In this document: in pieces, positions 25,334 through 33,815 of the stretch
Position numbering within the stretch: the first letter of the stretch is position 1
Layout of the letters: each line of letters begins with the position of its first letter
NCBI RefSeq assembly: GCF_014251715.1
Contig: NZ_CP059198.1
Coordinates: 505,721 to 569,720, forward strand
Length of the DNA: 64,000 bases
DNA from: Blattabacterium cuenoti
GTDB taxonomy: Bacteria; Bacteroidota; Bacteroidia; Flavobacteriales; Blattabacteriaceae
Direction of reading: 5' to 3'
Notes under the pieces: model-generated
Told to the model about the DNA's origin: nothing
Database searches by the model: none
The model's input: only the letters and a program-made list of their open reading frames with translations
Translations under genes and position numbers: made by a program

Positions 25334-27481
25334 ATGACAGATATAGTAAAAGAAACCATATCTATGAAAGATGGTCGGACTATCGTTTTAGAAACAGGTT
25401 TATTAGCTAAACAAGCAGATGGATCTGCCATAGTCCGTGTAAAAGATACAATGCTATTAGCTACTGTTGTTATTTCCAACGAAATAAAAAATGAAACAAA
25501 TTTTTTCCCTTTAACAGTAGATTATAGAGAAAAGTATTCTGCTGGTGGAAAAATTCCTGGGGGATTTATAAAAAGAGAAGGACGTCCTTCAAATGAAGAA
25601 ATATTAACAATGAGATTGGTAGATCGTGTTATAAGACCAACATTTCCAGAATGGTTTAAAAAAGAAATACAAATTATGATTTCTTTATTATCATATGATC
25701 AAACAGTTTTACCAGATGGATTAGCTGGATTAGCTGCATCAACAGCTTTATCTGTAGCAGGAGTTCCTTTTCATGGGCCAATATCAGAAATACGTATTAT
25801 TCGTTTAAAAGGAAAATTTATTATTAATCCTAGTTTAGATCAATTAAAAGAAGCAGATATTGATATGATCGTAGGAGCTTCTAGTAATTCTATTATTATG
25901 ATAGAAGGAGAAATGAAGGAAATAAAAGAAAGTGAATTTTTGGAATCTATCATGATGGCTCATGAAGCTATTAAACCTCAAATAGAAGCTCAAATCCGTT
26001 TATCCAATAAATTATCATTATCAAAAAAATATCATTTTTTCGATGAAGATAAAGAATCAATAAATGAAAAAGAGAATGAATCTTTTAAAAAAAAACTTTT
26101 TTCCTTTTCATATGAAAAAATAGATAAAATTTATAGTAATTTTTTAGATAAAAAAACTAGATCTATTCAAGAAAAAATTATATTAAACAATTTCAAAAAA
26201 AATTATTTAACAGAAAAAGAAATTGAAAAAAAAGAAGTTATTATTGATCAATTTTATGAAAAAATAAAAAAGAAAGTAACCAGGAGTTTTCTTTTAAAAA
26301 AAGGAATTCGATTAGATGGAAGAACAAACAAACAAATTCGTTCAATATATAGTATTGTAGATTATTTACCAGGAGTACACGGTTCTGCTTTATTTTCAAG
26401 AGGAGAAACTCAATCTTTAACCACAGTAACATTAGGATCATCTTTAGATGCTAATAGAATTAATAATGTTATTATGGAAAATCAGGAAAAATTTTATTTA
26501 CATTACAATTTTCCCCCTTTTTCAACAGGAGAAATTCGTTTTTTAAGAGGGGTCTCTAGACGTGAAGTAGGTCATGGTAATTTAGCTCAACGTGCATTAA
26601 AAAATGTTATACCTAATAATCCATATACGATTCGTGTAGTATCGGATATTTTAGAATCTAATGGATCTTCTTCTATGGCTACAGTTTGCGCATCTAGTTT
26701 AGCTTTAATGGATGCGGGCATTCCTATTAAAAATCCTGTTTCTGGCATTGCTATGGGATTGTTTATGGAAAATGAACAAAAAATCATTATATCAGATATA
26801 ATAGGAGAGGAAGATCATTTTGGAGATATAGATTTAAAAATAACAGGAACAAAATATGGAATTACAGCTTGTCAAATGGATGTAAAAAAAATACAAGGAT
26901 TAACATATGATCTTTTAAATGAAATTTTAATGCAAGCTTTAGAAGGTCGTATTTTTATTTTAAAAAAAATGCTAGAAACATTACCTAAATACAGAAAAAA
27001 AATGAAACCTAATACTCCAAAAATATATACTTTTAATATTCCAAAAGATTTTATTGGTTCAGTTATAGGAACTGGTGGAAAAGTCATTCAAGAAATACAA
27101 TCGTGTACAAATACGAATATCTTAATTGAAGAAAAAGGGGAATTTGGTTATATTGAAATTATAGGAAAAGATGATCAAAAAATAGAAAAAGCTATTGATA
27201 GAATTAAACAAATAGCTTTTGTTCCTGAATTAGGAAAAGTTTATAAAGCAAAGGTAAAATCTATAAAAGATTTTGGAGCTTTTGTAGAAATATCTAAAGG
27301 AGTAGAAGGATTGCTACATATTTCAGAAATAGGATGGAAAAGATTAAAAAACATAAAAGAAGAATTGGATATAGGTGATATTATTGATGTAAAATTCATG
27401 GGTATGGATGAAAAAAATAAAAAAATGAAACTTTCTAGAAAAGTACTTTTACCTCGTCCAGGTAAAAAAAATGAAAATTAA
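25334..27481 (+). CDS. pnp: Polynucleotide phosphorylase
   Basis: 3'-5' phosphorolytic exoribonuclease for mRNA decay (715 aa, complete). Domains in order: first RNase PH domain (about 5-145), an all-helical linker with many Lys/Glu residues (about 240-320), and the second, catalytic RNase PH domain (about 325-550; FSRGETQSL, FPPFSTGEIRFLRGVSRREVGHG). A KH domain follows (FIGSVIGTGGKVIQEIQ), then a C-terminal S1 domain (GKVYKAKVKSIKDFGAFVEI). Nothing is missing. It shares the operon with rpsO and probably rpoD (9-base gap). Confidence 0.97.
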   Translation: MTDIVKETISMKDGRTIVLETGLLAKQADGSAIVRVKDTMLLATVVISNEIKNETNFFPLTVDYREKYSAGGKIPGGFIKREGRPSNEEILTMRLVDRVIRPTFPEWFKKEIQIMISLLSYDQTVLPDGLAGLAASTALSVAGVPFHGPISEIRIIRLKGKFIINPSLDQLKEADIDMIVGASSNSIIMIEGEMKEIKESEFLESIMMAHEAIKPQIEAQIRLSNKLSLSKKYHFFDEDKESINEKENESFKKKLFSFSYEKIDKIYSNFLDKKTRSIQEKIILNNFKKNYLTEKEIEKKEVIIDQFYEKIKKKVTRSFLLKKGIRLDGRTNKQIRSIYSIVDYLPGVHGSALFSRGETQSLTTVTLGSSLDANRINNVIMENQEKFYLHYNFPPFSTGEIRFLRGVSRREVGHGNLAQRALKNVIPNNPYTIRVVSDILESNGSSSMATVCASSLALMDAGIPIKNPVSGIAMGLFMENEQKIIISDIIGEEDHFGDIDLKITGTKYGITACQMDVKKIQGLTYDLLNEILMQALEGRIFILKKMLETLPKYRKKMKPNTPKIYTFNIPKDFIGSVIGTGGKVIQEIQSCTNTNILIEEKGEFGYIEIIGKDDQKIEKAIDRIKQIAFVPELGKVYKAKVKSIKDFGAFVEISKGVEGLLHISEIGWKRLKNIKEELDIGDIIDVKFMGMDEKNKKMKLSRKVLLPRPGKKNEN

Positions 27482-27490
27482 AAAAAAAAT

Positions 27491-28354
27491 ATGAGACAAC
27501 TAAAAATAACTAAACAAGTAACAAACCGTGAATCTGAATCGTTAGATAAATATCTTCATGAAATAGGTAAAATTCCATTATTAACACCAGAGGAGGAGGT
27601 TGAATATGCTCGTAGAGCAAGAGAAGGGGATGCTTCTGCTATAGATAAACTTGTAAATGCAAATTTACGTTTTGTTGTTTCTGTAGCTAAACAATATCAA
27701 AATCAAGGATTAAGTTTATGTGATTTAATTAATGAAGGAAATTTAGGATTGATAAAAGGAATATTACGTTTTGATGAAACTAGAGGATTTAAATGTATAT
27801 CTTATGTTGTTTGGTGGATAAGACAAGCTATTTTACAGGCAATAGCTGAACAATCACGTTCTATAAGACAACCTACAAATAAATTAGCTTTACTTAACAA
27901 AATATTAAAAACTCTCGCCCTATTGGAGCAAGAATTACAAAGAACTCCTTCTGCAAGAGAAATAGCAGAGTATCTAAATATGAATGAAAAAGATGTAGAA
28001 GAATCTATAAAAAATTCAGGTAGACATGTTTCTATGGATGCTCCTTTAATAGAAGGAGAAGATTCAAATTTGTATGATTTAGTTAGATCTAATGAATCTC
28101 CTCGTCCAGATGAACATTTAGAAAAAGAATCTCTACGTAAAGATATAAAAAGAATTTTAGAAACTTTAAGTGAAAGAGAACGTCGTGTCATTATTTTACA
28201 TTTTGGACTAAATGGATCACCACCAATGACTTTAGAAGAAGTCGGTCAATCTTGCGATTTAACAAGAGAACGTGTTAGACAAATAGAAAGCATAGCTTTG
28301 AAAAGATTAAAACATTCTTCTAGAAGCAAAATTCTTAAACCTTATTTAGGATAA
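27491..28354 (+). CDS. rpoD: Primary sigma factor RpoD/SigA (short Bacteroidetes form)
   Basis: Housekeeping sigma factor, 287 aa, the usual short Bacteroidetes form without a large region 1.1. Region 1.2/2 shows LDKYLHEIGKIPLLTPEEEVEYARRAREGD and LINEGNLGLIKGILRFDETRGFKCISYVVWWIRQAI, which covers the -10-binding helix. Region 3 follows, then region 4.2 with the helix-turn-helix LTRERVRQIESIALKRLKH. This sigma reads the unusual TTTG/TAnnTTTG promoters, several of which are annotated here. The base composition is slightly less A+T-rich than its neighbours, consistent with strong purifying selection. Confidence 0.96.
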   Translation: MRQLKITKQVTNRESESLDKYLHEIGKIPLLTPEEEVEYARRAREGDASAIDKLVNANLRFVVSVAKQYQNQGLSLCDLINEGNLGLIKGILRFDETRGFKCISYVVWWIRQAILQAIAEQSRSIRQPTNKLALLNKILKTLALLEQELQRTPSAREIAEYLNMNEKDVEESIKNSGRHVSMDAPLIEGEDSNLYDLVRSNESPRPDEHLEKESLRKDIKRILETLSERERRVIILHFGLNGSPPMTLEEVGQSCDLTRERVRQIESIALKRLKHSSRSKILKPYLG

Positions 28355-28360
28355 TAAACA

Positions 28361-28434
28361 CGACCTCGAAGGGATTCGAACCCATACCCTTCTGATCCGT
28401 AGTCAGATGCTCTATCCAATTAAGCTACGAGGCC
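28361..28434 (-). tRNA. tRNA-Arg (anticodon ACG)
   Basis: 74-nt cloverleaf on the minus strand. Acceptor GGCCTCG pairs with CGAGGTC, the anticodon stem TCTGA/TCAGA encloses the loop CTACGGA (anticodon ACG), and the T loop is TTCGAAT. The discriminator is G, and CCA is not encoded, so a CCA-adding enzyme is needed. A34 would need TadA deamination to inosine to read CGN codons. It lies between the convergent rpoD and tpiA genes. Confidence 0.96.
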
Positions 28435-28445
28435 TATTAATTGTA

Positions 28446-28453
28446 CAAATATA
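28446..28453 (-). promoter_or_regulatory. Candidate -7 element for tRNA-Arg
   Basis: On the minus strand TATATTTG matches TAnnTTTG and lies 12 bases upstream of the tRNA 5' end, just past the tpiA stop. A TTG further upstream is spaced too closely (15 bases) to be an ideal -33. Confidence 0.35.
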
Positions 28454-28457
28454 CAGA

Positions 28458-29204
28458 TTAGGATTGAACAATTTTTATAAATTTTTCTAGTTCAAGGGAA
28501 GAGTTTCCTATAAGACCTCCATCTATATCTTTTTGTAAAAAAAAATCTTTTGCATTATTTTCATTTATACTTCCTCCATACAAAATAGAAAGATTTATCC
28601 CGTATTTTTCTAAGAATAAAGAACGAATAAATTGATGCATTTTTTGAACTTGTTCAAAGGTAGCCGTTTTTCCTGTTCCAATAGCCCAAATGGGTTCATA
28701 AGCAATATAAAAAGATCTAATATCATTTAAAGAACAATGAAAAACAGTCTCTTTTAATTGATTTTTTACTACGTTAAATTGTTGATTTTTATTTCTTTCA
28801 ATATCCGTTTCTCCTACACAAAAAATAATATGAAAACCATATTTTAATGCTATTTTTATTTTTTTTAGCAAAATATCATTTTTTTCATAAAAAAATTCTC
28901 TACGTTCGCTATGTCCTAATATAACTTTTTGTATTCCTATAGATTTTAACATAGAAACTGAGACTTCTCCTGTATATGAACCTTTTTCCATATAATGAAT
29001 ATTTTGAGCAGCAACATGTAAAATAGTTCCTTGCAAAATTTGATTTGAAATATGTAAAAAAGGAAAAGAAGGAGCAATAATTATTTCCTTATTATGATTT
29101 ATTTTTTTTTCAAAAATAATTCTCAAAAAACTCCTAAGAAAAGAAGTTGTTTCATAAAAATCATGATTCATTTTCCAATTTGCAATAACGATCTTTTTTC
29201 TCAT
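28458..29204 (-). CDS. tpiA: Triosephosphate isomerase
   Basis: Interconverts dihydroxyacetone phosphate and glyceraldehyde 3-phosphate. 248 aa. The active site is complete: N-terminal IANWKMN (catalytic Lys), GHSERRE (His electrophile) and AYEPIWAIGTGKTA (catalytic Glu and phosphate loop), with YGGSINENNAKDF at the C-terminus. With PEP carboxykinase in the same window it supports gluconeogenic triose metabolism. It is followed upstream (40 bases) by the DUF1599-like gene on the same strand. Confidence 0.97.
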   Translation of the reverse strand: MRKKIVIANWKMNHDFYETTSFLRSFLRIIFEKKINHNKEIIIAPSFPFLHISNQILQGTILHVAAQNIHYMEKGSYTGEVSVSMLKSIGIQKVILGHSERREFFYEKNDILLKKIKIALKYGFHIIFCVGETDIERNKNQQFNVVKNQLKETVFHCSLNDIRSFYIAYEPIWAIGTGKTATFEQVQKMHQFIRSLFLEKYGINLSILYGGSINENNAKDFFLQKDIDGGLIGNSSLELEKFIKIVQS

Positions 29205-29244
29205 TTTATTTTTTTTAAAAAAATATTAAAATATAATTTTTTTA

Positions 29245-29736
29245 TCAATAATTTTTTTTTAATAAAAAAATGGTTTTAGTTAACATTTTAAAACAAAATT
29301 TTTCTAATTTTTTTAATGAAATTTTTTTTTCATTTTTTTTCAAGTATAAAATTTTTTCAAAAATATAATTAATGGATTTATACTTAAAATTTTCATTTAT
29401 ATTTAAATTTTTTATTTTATCCAATTTTTTATTATAAATAAAAATAACATCATCATGTGATATAATGTTAAAATTTAATACAAAAAAAACATCTAATTTA
29501 ATTAATATTATTATTATATAATTTATAATATCTATATATGTATCTGTAATTTTTTCTTCTTTTACTTTTTGAAATCCTTTAAACTGAATATTTTTTATTC
29601 TAACTACTTTTATTAAAATTTGATCTATAATAGAGGAAATTTTCAAAAATTTCCATGAAATATCATAATCTTTTAATTTTATTAAAAATAATTTTCTACA
29701 TTTTTGAATAAAAAAATCAATAGAAGTATGATTCAT
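29245..29736 (-). CDS. DUF1599-like (nucleotide-modification-associated) protein
   Basis: 163-aa protein without obvious membrane segments or signal peptide, rich in Ile, Lys and Phe. The N-terminal pattern (ECxxLFxxKxxDYxxxWxILRxxSxxDQIxIKxxRI) of Bacteroidetes DUF1599 proteins can be followed here as KCRKLFLIKLKDYDISW, then KISSIIDQILIKVVRIK and a later IINYIIIILIKL. In Bacteroidetes this family often neighbours tpiA and folP, as it does here. Its relatives are related to a nucleotide-modification-associated domain, but no activity is known for this group. The C-terminal third is poorly conserved. Confidence 0.65.
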   Translation of the reverse strand: MNHTSIDFFIQKCRKLFLIKLKDYDISWKFLKISSIIDQILIKVVRIKNIQFKGFQKVKEEKITDTYIDIINYIIIILIKLDVFFVLNFNIISHDDVIFIYNKKLDKIKNLNINENFKYKSINYIFEKILYLKKNEKKISLKKLEKFCFKMLTKTIFLLKKNY

Positions 29737-29777
29737 CTCATTTTATTTAATTTATATGTTATAAAAATAGTTTTTTA

Positions 29778-30611
29778 ATGATAATTAATTGTGCAGGTTC
29801 CTTATTACATTTTAAAGAACCAAAAGTTATGGGAATTATAAATTTAACCCCTGATTCTTTTTACGATGGAGGAAAATTTAATTCTGAATCTAATATATTA
29901 CAACATGTAGAAACTTTATTAAATGAAGGATCTGATTTTATAGATATTGGAGGTTGTTCAACAAGGCCAGGTGCAAAATTAATTACAGAAGAGGAAGAAA
30001 TAAAAAGAGTAATAAAACCTATTCGTTTCATTATAAAAAATTTTCCAAATACTAGAATATCCATAGACACTTTTCGTAGTAAAGTAGCAAAATTAGCTGT
30101 AGAAGAAGGGGTTGTGATGATAAATGATATATCAGGAGGAGAATTGGATAACAATATGTTTTCTTTGTTGGGAAGACTTAAAATACCATATATATTGAAT
30201 CATATGAAAGGAATTCCTAAAAATATGCAAAAAAATCCATTTTATAGAAAAAATATCATTACAGAAATAAACAATTTTTTTTCTAAAAAAATTTACTATT
30301 TAAAAAAATATGGAATTCAAGATATTATTTTGGATCCTGGATTTGGTTTCGGAAAAACATTGAAACAAAATTTTCAATTATTAAAGCATTTACCTTTATT
30401 AGGATTTAAAGATCATTTAATTTTAGTGGGAATTTCTAGAAAATCTATAATAAAAGATCTTTTAAATGTTTCTCCCAAAGAATCCCTACATGCCACTTCT
30501 CTCATTCATACCATAGCACTTTTGAATGGGTCTAAATTATTACGTGTACATGACGTAAAAGAAGCTATAGAATGCATTAAATTAGTACAATATTATAGAA
30601 AAATTTTCTAA
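29778..30611 (+). CDS. folP: Dihydropteroate synthase
   Basis: Condenses p-aminobenzoate with the pterin pyrophosphate in folate synthesis. 277 aa. Hallmarks: MGIINLTPDSFYDGG, IDIGGCSTRPGA, ISIDTFRSKVAKLAVEEG, NDISGG, IILDPGFGFGK and VGISRKSII. All pterin- and sulfonamide-site loops are present. It is divergent from the DUF1599 gene and 21 bases upstream of the diadenylate cyclase gene, a conserved Bacteroidetes pairing. It would supply folate for MetE and for nucleotide synthesis. Confidence 0.96.
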   Translation: MIINCAGSLLHFKEPKVMGIINLTPDSFYDGGKFNSESNILQHVETLLNEGSDFIDIGGCSTRPGAKLITEEEEIKRVIKPIRFIIKNFPNTRISIDTFRSKVAKLAVEEGVVMINDISGGELDNNMFSLLGRLKIPYILNHMKGIPKNMQKNPFYRKNIITEINNFFSKKIYYLKKYGIQDIILDPGFGFGKTLKQNFQLLKHLPLLGFKDHLILVGISRKSIIKDLLNVSPKESLHATSLIHTIALLNGSKLLRVHDVKEAIECIKLVQYYRKIF

Positions 30612-30632
30612 TTCACTAATACTTATTTTTTT

Positions 30633-31418
30633 GTGCATCAAGCATTTTTTTTATACTTATTAAAAATTTCTTTCATTGATATTTTAGATATATTTTTAGT
30701 AACTATTATTTTTTCCCAGGTATATAGACTGGTTTATAATACCGCTGCTTTAAATATTTTTTACGGAATCATTGCTACTTTTATTTTCTGGAAAATAGTA
30801 GAGATCTATGAAATGAAACTTCTTAGTATAGTTATTAGTGCTTTTTTCAAAGGAGGTTTTTTGGCTTTAATTATTGTATTTCAACCAGAAATTAGAAAAT
30901 TTCTTCTTATAGTAGGAAGTAGATTTTTTTTTAAAAAGTTTATTTTTTTTATTTTCAGAAAATCAGTAGTTTCTATAAAAGCTGAAACTATAGATAGCAT
31001 AGTAAAAGCTTGTGCTATTTTTTCAGGAGATAAAACAGGAATTTTAATAGTGATTCAATTACATCAAGATTTAAAAGAATTTATACAAAATGGAGATGAG
31101 ATGAACGCTAAAGTTAACGTTCCTATTCTAGAAAGTATTTTTTATAAAAACAGTCCTTTACATGATGGAGCCGTTGTAGTTATAGAAGATAGAATAGTAA
31201 AAACAAGAGCAATTCTTCCTGTATCTTATAATAAAGAAATTCCATCTCGTCTAGGATTACGTCATAGAGCTGCTATTGGTTTATCAGAAAAAACAGATGC
31301 TATCTGTATTGTTATTTCTGAAGAAACAGGTTATATATCTTATATTAAAGATCAAAAAAGAACTGTAATTCACAATATTAATAACTTGAAAATGAAACTT
31401 GAAGAACAATTACTTTAG
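30633..31418 (+). CDS. cdaA: Diadenylate cyclase CdaA (c-di-AMP synthase)
   Basis: Membrane-bound enzyme making cyclic di-AMP from two ATP. It has three hydrophobic segments in the first 85 residues, then a DAC domain. The two catalytic motifs are present: DGA in SPLHDGAVVVIEDR and RHR in LGLRHRAAIGLSEKTDA. 261 aa, the CdaA length. The start is GTG, 21 bases after folP. It is followed 2 bases later by murF. The tight coupling to folP and murF suggests a wall-linked role. No c-di-AMP phosphodiesterase or receptor is visible in the window. Confidence 0.93.
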   Translation: MHQAFFLYLLKISFIDILDIFLVTIIFSQVYRLVYNTAALNIFYGIIATFIFWKIVEIYEMKLLSIVISAFFKGGFLALIIVFQPEIRKFLLIVGSRFFFKKFIFFIFRKSVVSIKAETIDSIVKACAIFSGDKTGILIVIQLHQDLKEFIQNGDEMNAKVNVPILESIFYKNSPLHDGAVVVIEDRIVKTRAILPVSYNKEIPSRLGLRHRAAIGLSEKTDAICIVISEETGYISYIKDQKRTVIHNINNLKMKLEEQLL

Positions 31419-31420
31419 TT

Positions 31421-32725
31421 ATGAATATTAAAAATATATATCAACTATACACCATTTCTTCCGGAATAGAAATAAATAGTAAAAAAGTAAAAAAGGGATC
31501 TATTTTTATAGCTTTAAAAGGAAAGAATTTTGATGGAAATGAATTTGCCTATGAAGCTATTTCAAATGGCGCTATATTAGCTATAGTGGATAATAAAAAA
31601 TTTACATTATGTAAAAAAATTATTTTTGTAGATAATACATTATTTTTTTTACAAAAATTAGCCATGTATCATAGATATAAATTGCATCATATCCCTATTA
31701 TTGCCATTACAGGAAGTAATGGAAAAACTACCACTAAAGAACTAACTACAGCTATACTTTCTAAAAAGTATCAAAAGGTTCATTATACTAAAAATAATTT
31801 TAATAATCATATAGGAATTCCATTAACAATACTTTCTATGCCTATGGATACACAAATATCAGTTATGGAAATTGGAGCAAATCATGAAAAAGAAATAGAA
31901 AAAATGTGTTCTATTATTAATCCAGATTATGGAACTATAACTAATTTTGGAAAAGCACATTTAGAGGGATTCAAAAGTATAGAAGGGATTATTCGTGGAA
32001 AATTAGAATTATATAATTTTTTAAAAAAAAACAAAAAAATAGCATTTATTAATGGAGATGATTCGATTCAATTATCTAATAGCATGGGAATGCGAAGATA
32101 TATTTTTTCAGAAAAAAAAGAAAAAAAATCAGACGTTAAATTTAAATACTTATGGAAAAAAAATAATTTAAAATCTATTTTATATTTTAAAAATATAAAA
32201 ATAAGTTCATCATTAATAGGTAATTATAATTTATATAATATAGCAGTTTCTGTTTCTATTGGTATTTATTTTAAAGTTTCTTTAGAAGATATAAAAAAAG
32301 CAATAGAAGAATACATTCCCAATAATCACCGTTCTCAAATTTTGATAAAAAAAAATATAAAAATCATTATAGATTGCTATAATGCGAATCCTACTAGTAT
32401 GATAGAAGCACTTACTTTTTTTAATGATAATGTTAAAGGAAATAAAATGGTTATATTGGGAGATATGTTGGAATTAGGATTATTTTCTAATCATGAACAT
32501 GAAAAAATAATTTCCTTTATAGAAAAAAGCAACATTAATATAGCATATTTCATTGGAAATATATTTTTTCATATTCATTCTCATATAAATCATAAAATAA
32601 AAAAATTTTTAAATAAAAAAAATTTTATTGAATGGGTAGAAAAATATTCTATTCAAAAAACTGATTATGTTCTTATTAAAGGATCAAGAAAAGGTTCTTT
32701 AGAGAACCTTATTTATTTAATATAA
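31421..32725 (+). CDS. murF: MurF, UDP-MurNAc-tripeptide--D-Ala-D-Ala ligase
   Basis: ATP-dependent ligase that adds the D-Ala-D-Ala dipeptide made by Ddl to the peptidoglycan precursor. 434 aa. The N-terminal domain has IYQLYTISSGIEINSKKVKKG, the P-loop is ITGSNGKTTTKE, and the central TKNNFNNHIGIPLTIL and MEIGANH are diagnostic of Mur ligases. The terminal domain has IIDCYNANPTSM and LGDMLELG. It overlaps no neighbours; a hairpin lies in its last codons, and the pdhA promoter begins right after it. Confidence 0.95.
   Translation: MNIKNIYQLYTISSGIEINSKKVKKGSIFIALKGKNFDGNEFAYEAISNGAILAIVDNKKFTLCKKIIFVDNTLFFLQKLAMYHRYKLHHIPIIAITGSNGKTTTKELTTAILSKKYQKVHYTKNNFNNHIGIPLTILSMPMDTQISVMEIGANHEKEIEKMCSIINPDYGTITNFGKAHLEGFKSIEGIIRGKLELYNFLKKNKKIAFINGDDSIQLSNSMGMRRYIFSEKKEKKSDVKFKYLWKKNNLKSILYFKNIKISSSLIGNYNLYNIAVSVSIGIYFKVSLEDIKKAIEEYIPNNHRSQILIKKNIKIIIDCYNANPTSMIEALTFFNDNVKGNKMVILGDMLELGLFSNHEHEKIISFIEKSNINIAYFIGNIFFHIHSHINHKIKKFLNKKNFIEWVEKYSIQKTDYVLIKGSRKGSLENLIYLI
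32691..32710 (+). terminator. Terminator-like hairpin in the murF 3' end
   Basis: Perfect 8-bp stem AAGGTTCT / AGAACCTT with a TTAG loop, followed by an ATTTATTTAA stretch. It sits within the last codons of murF, 22 bases before the -33 element of the pdhA promoter, which is where a terminator is expected. Confidence 0.5.
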
Positions 32726-32731
32726 TTATTA

Positions 32732-32762
32732 TTTGTAGATTGAATCTTAAAGATTAAATTTG
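32732..32762 (+). promoter_or_regulatory. Bacteroidetes-type promoter of pdhA-pdhC
   Basis: TTTG at 32732-32735, a 19-base spacer and TAAATTTG at 32755-32762 reproduce the Bacteroidetes consensus TTTG-N19-TAnnTTTG exactly. Transcription is predicted to begin near 32767-32770, about 22 bases before the pdhA ATG. It is the best promoter in the window. Confidence 0.75.
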
Positions 32763-32791
32763 TATACGATAACTTCATAAAATTTTTTCTT

Positions 32792-33796
32792 ATGAAAGAA
32801 ATTACCACGGAAACCTATCTTAAGTGGTTTAAGGATATGTCTTTTTGGAGAAAATTTGAGGACAAATGTCGTTCCCTATATTTGAAACAAAAAATTAGAG
32901 GATTTCTCCATTTATACAATGGACAAGAAGCTATTCCTGCTGGATTAACTTATGCAATGGATATGTCTAAAGATAAGATTATAACTGCCTATAGATGTCA
33001 TATTTTACCCATTTCTATGGGAGTAGATCCAAAAAAAGTTATGGCAGAACTTTTAGGTAAAAAAACAGGAACATCTCATGGTATGGGAGGGTCTATGCAT
33101 ATTTTTAGTAAAAAATATCGTTTTTATGGAGGGCATGGAATTGTAGGTGGACAAATTCCATTAGGAGCTGGAATTGCTTTTGCTGATAAATATTTCAATA
33201 GAGGGGCAGTAACTTTAACTATTATGGGAGACGGAGCTGTAAGACAAGGATCCTTACATGAAACATTTAATATGGCTATGATATGGAAACTTCCTGTTGT
33301 ATTTATATGTGAAAATAATAAGTATGCTATGGGGACATCTGTAAGAAGAAGCACTAATATAGAAGAAATATATAAAATAGGTTCATCATATGGAATGCCT
33401 TCTTTTCCTGTAGATGGCATGGATCCTGAAAAAATAGCAAAAGTTGCTTATGTAGCGATAGAAAAAGCTAGAAAAGGAGAAGGGGCCACTTTTTTAGATA
33501 TTAAAACATATAGATATAGAGGACATTCTATGTCAGATGCAGAATCTTATCGCAGTAAAGAAGAAGTTCATTTTTATAAAAAAATGGACCCTATTTTGAA
33601 ATTAAAAAATATTATTTTACATAAAAAATTGGAAACTCTAGAAAATTTAAATTTTATAGAAAATAAAGTTAAAAAAAAAGTAGAATCCTGTGTAGAATTT
33701 GCAGAAAAATCTGATTATCCTTCTTTAGATGAAATGTATAATGTTGTTTATAACGAAAAAAATTATCCTTTTTTAGATAAAATTATACCTTCGTAA
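32792..33796 (+). CDS. pdhA: Pyruvate dehydrogenase E1 component, alpha subunit
   Basis: Thiamine-diphosphate-binding subunit of the heterotetrameric E1, decarboxylating pyruvate to feed acetyl-CoA synthesis. 334 aa. The TPP motif is GDGAVRQGSLHETFNMA ending in CENNKYAMGT, and the phosphorylation-loop region YRYRGHSMSDAESYR is intact. HGMGGSMHIF and GGHGIVGGQIPLGAG are typical of the alpha chain. The beta subunit is not in this window. It forms an operon with pdhC (19-base gap), the standard flavobacterial arrangement, under the promoter just upstream. Confidence 0.95.
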   Translation: MKEITTETYLKWFKDMSFWRKFEDKCRSLYLKQKIRGFLHLYNGQEAIPAGLTYAMDMSKDKIITAYRCHILPISMGVDPKKVMAELLGKKTGTSHGMGGSMHIFSKKYRFYGGHGIVGGQIPLGAGIAFADKYFNRGAVTLTIMGDGAVRQGSLHETFNMAMIWKLPVVFICENNKYAMGTSVRRSTNIEEIYKIGSSYGMPSFPVDGMDPEKIAKVAYVAIEKARKGEGATFLDIKTYRYRGHSMSDAESYRSKEEVHFYKKMDPILKLKNIILHKKLETLENLNFIENKVKKKVESCVEFAEKSDYPSLDEMYNVVYNEKNYPFLDKIIPS

Positions 33797-33815
33797 AAAT
33801 AAAAAAAAATAAATA

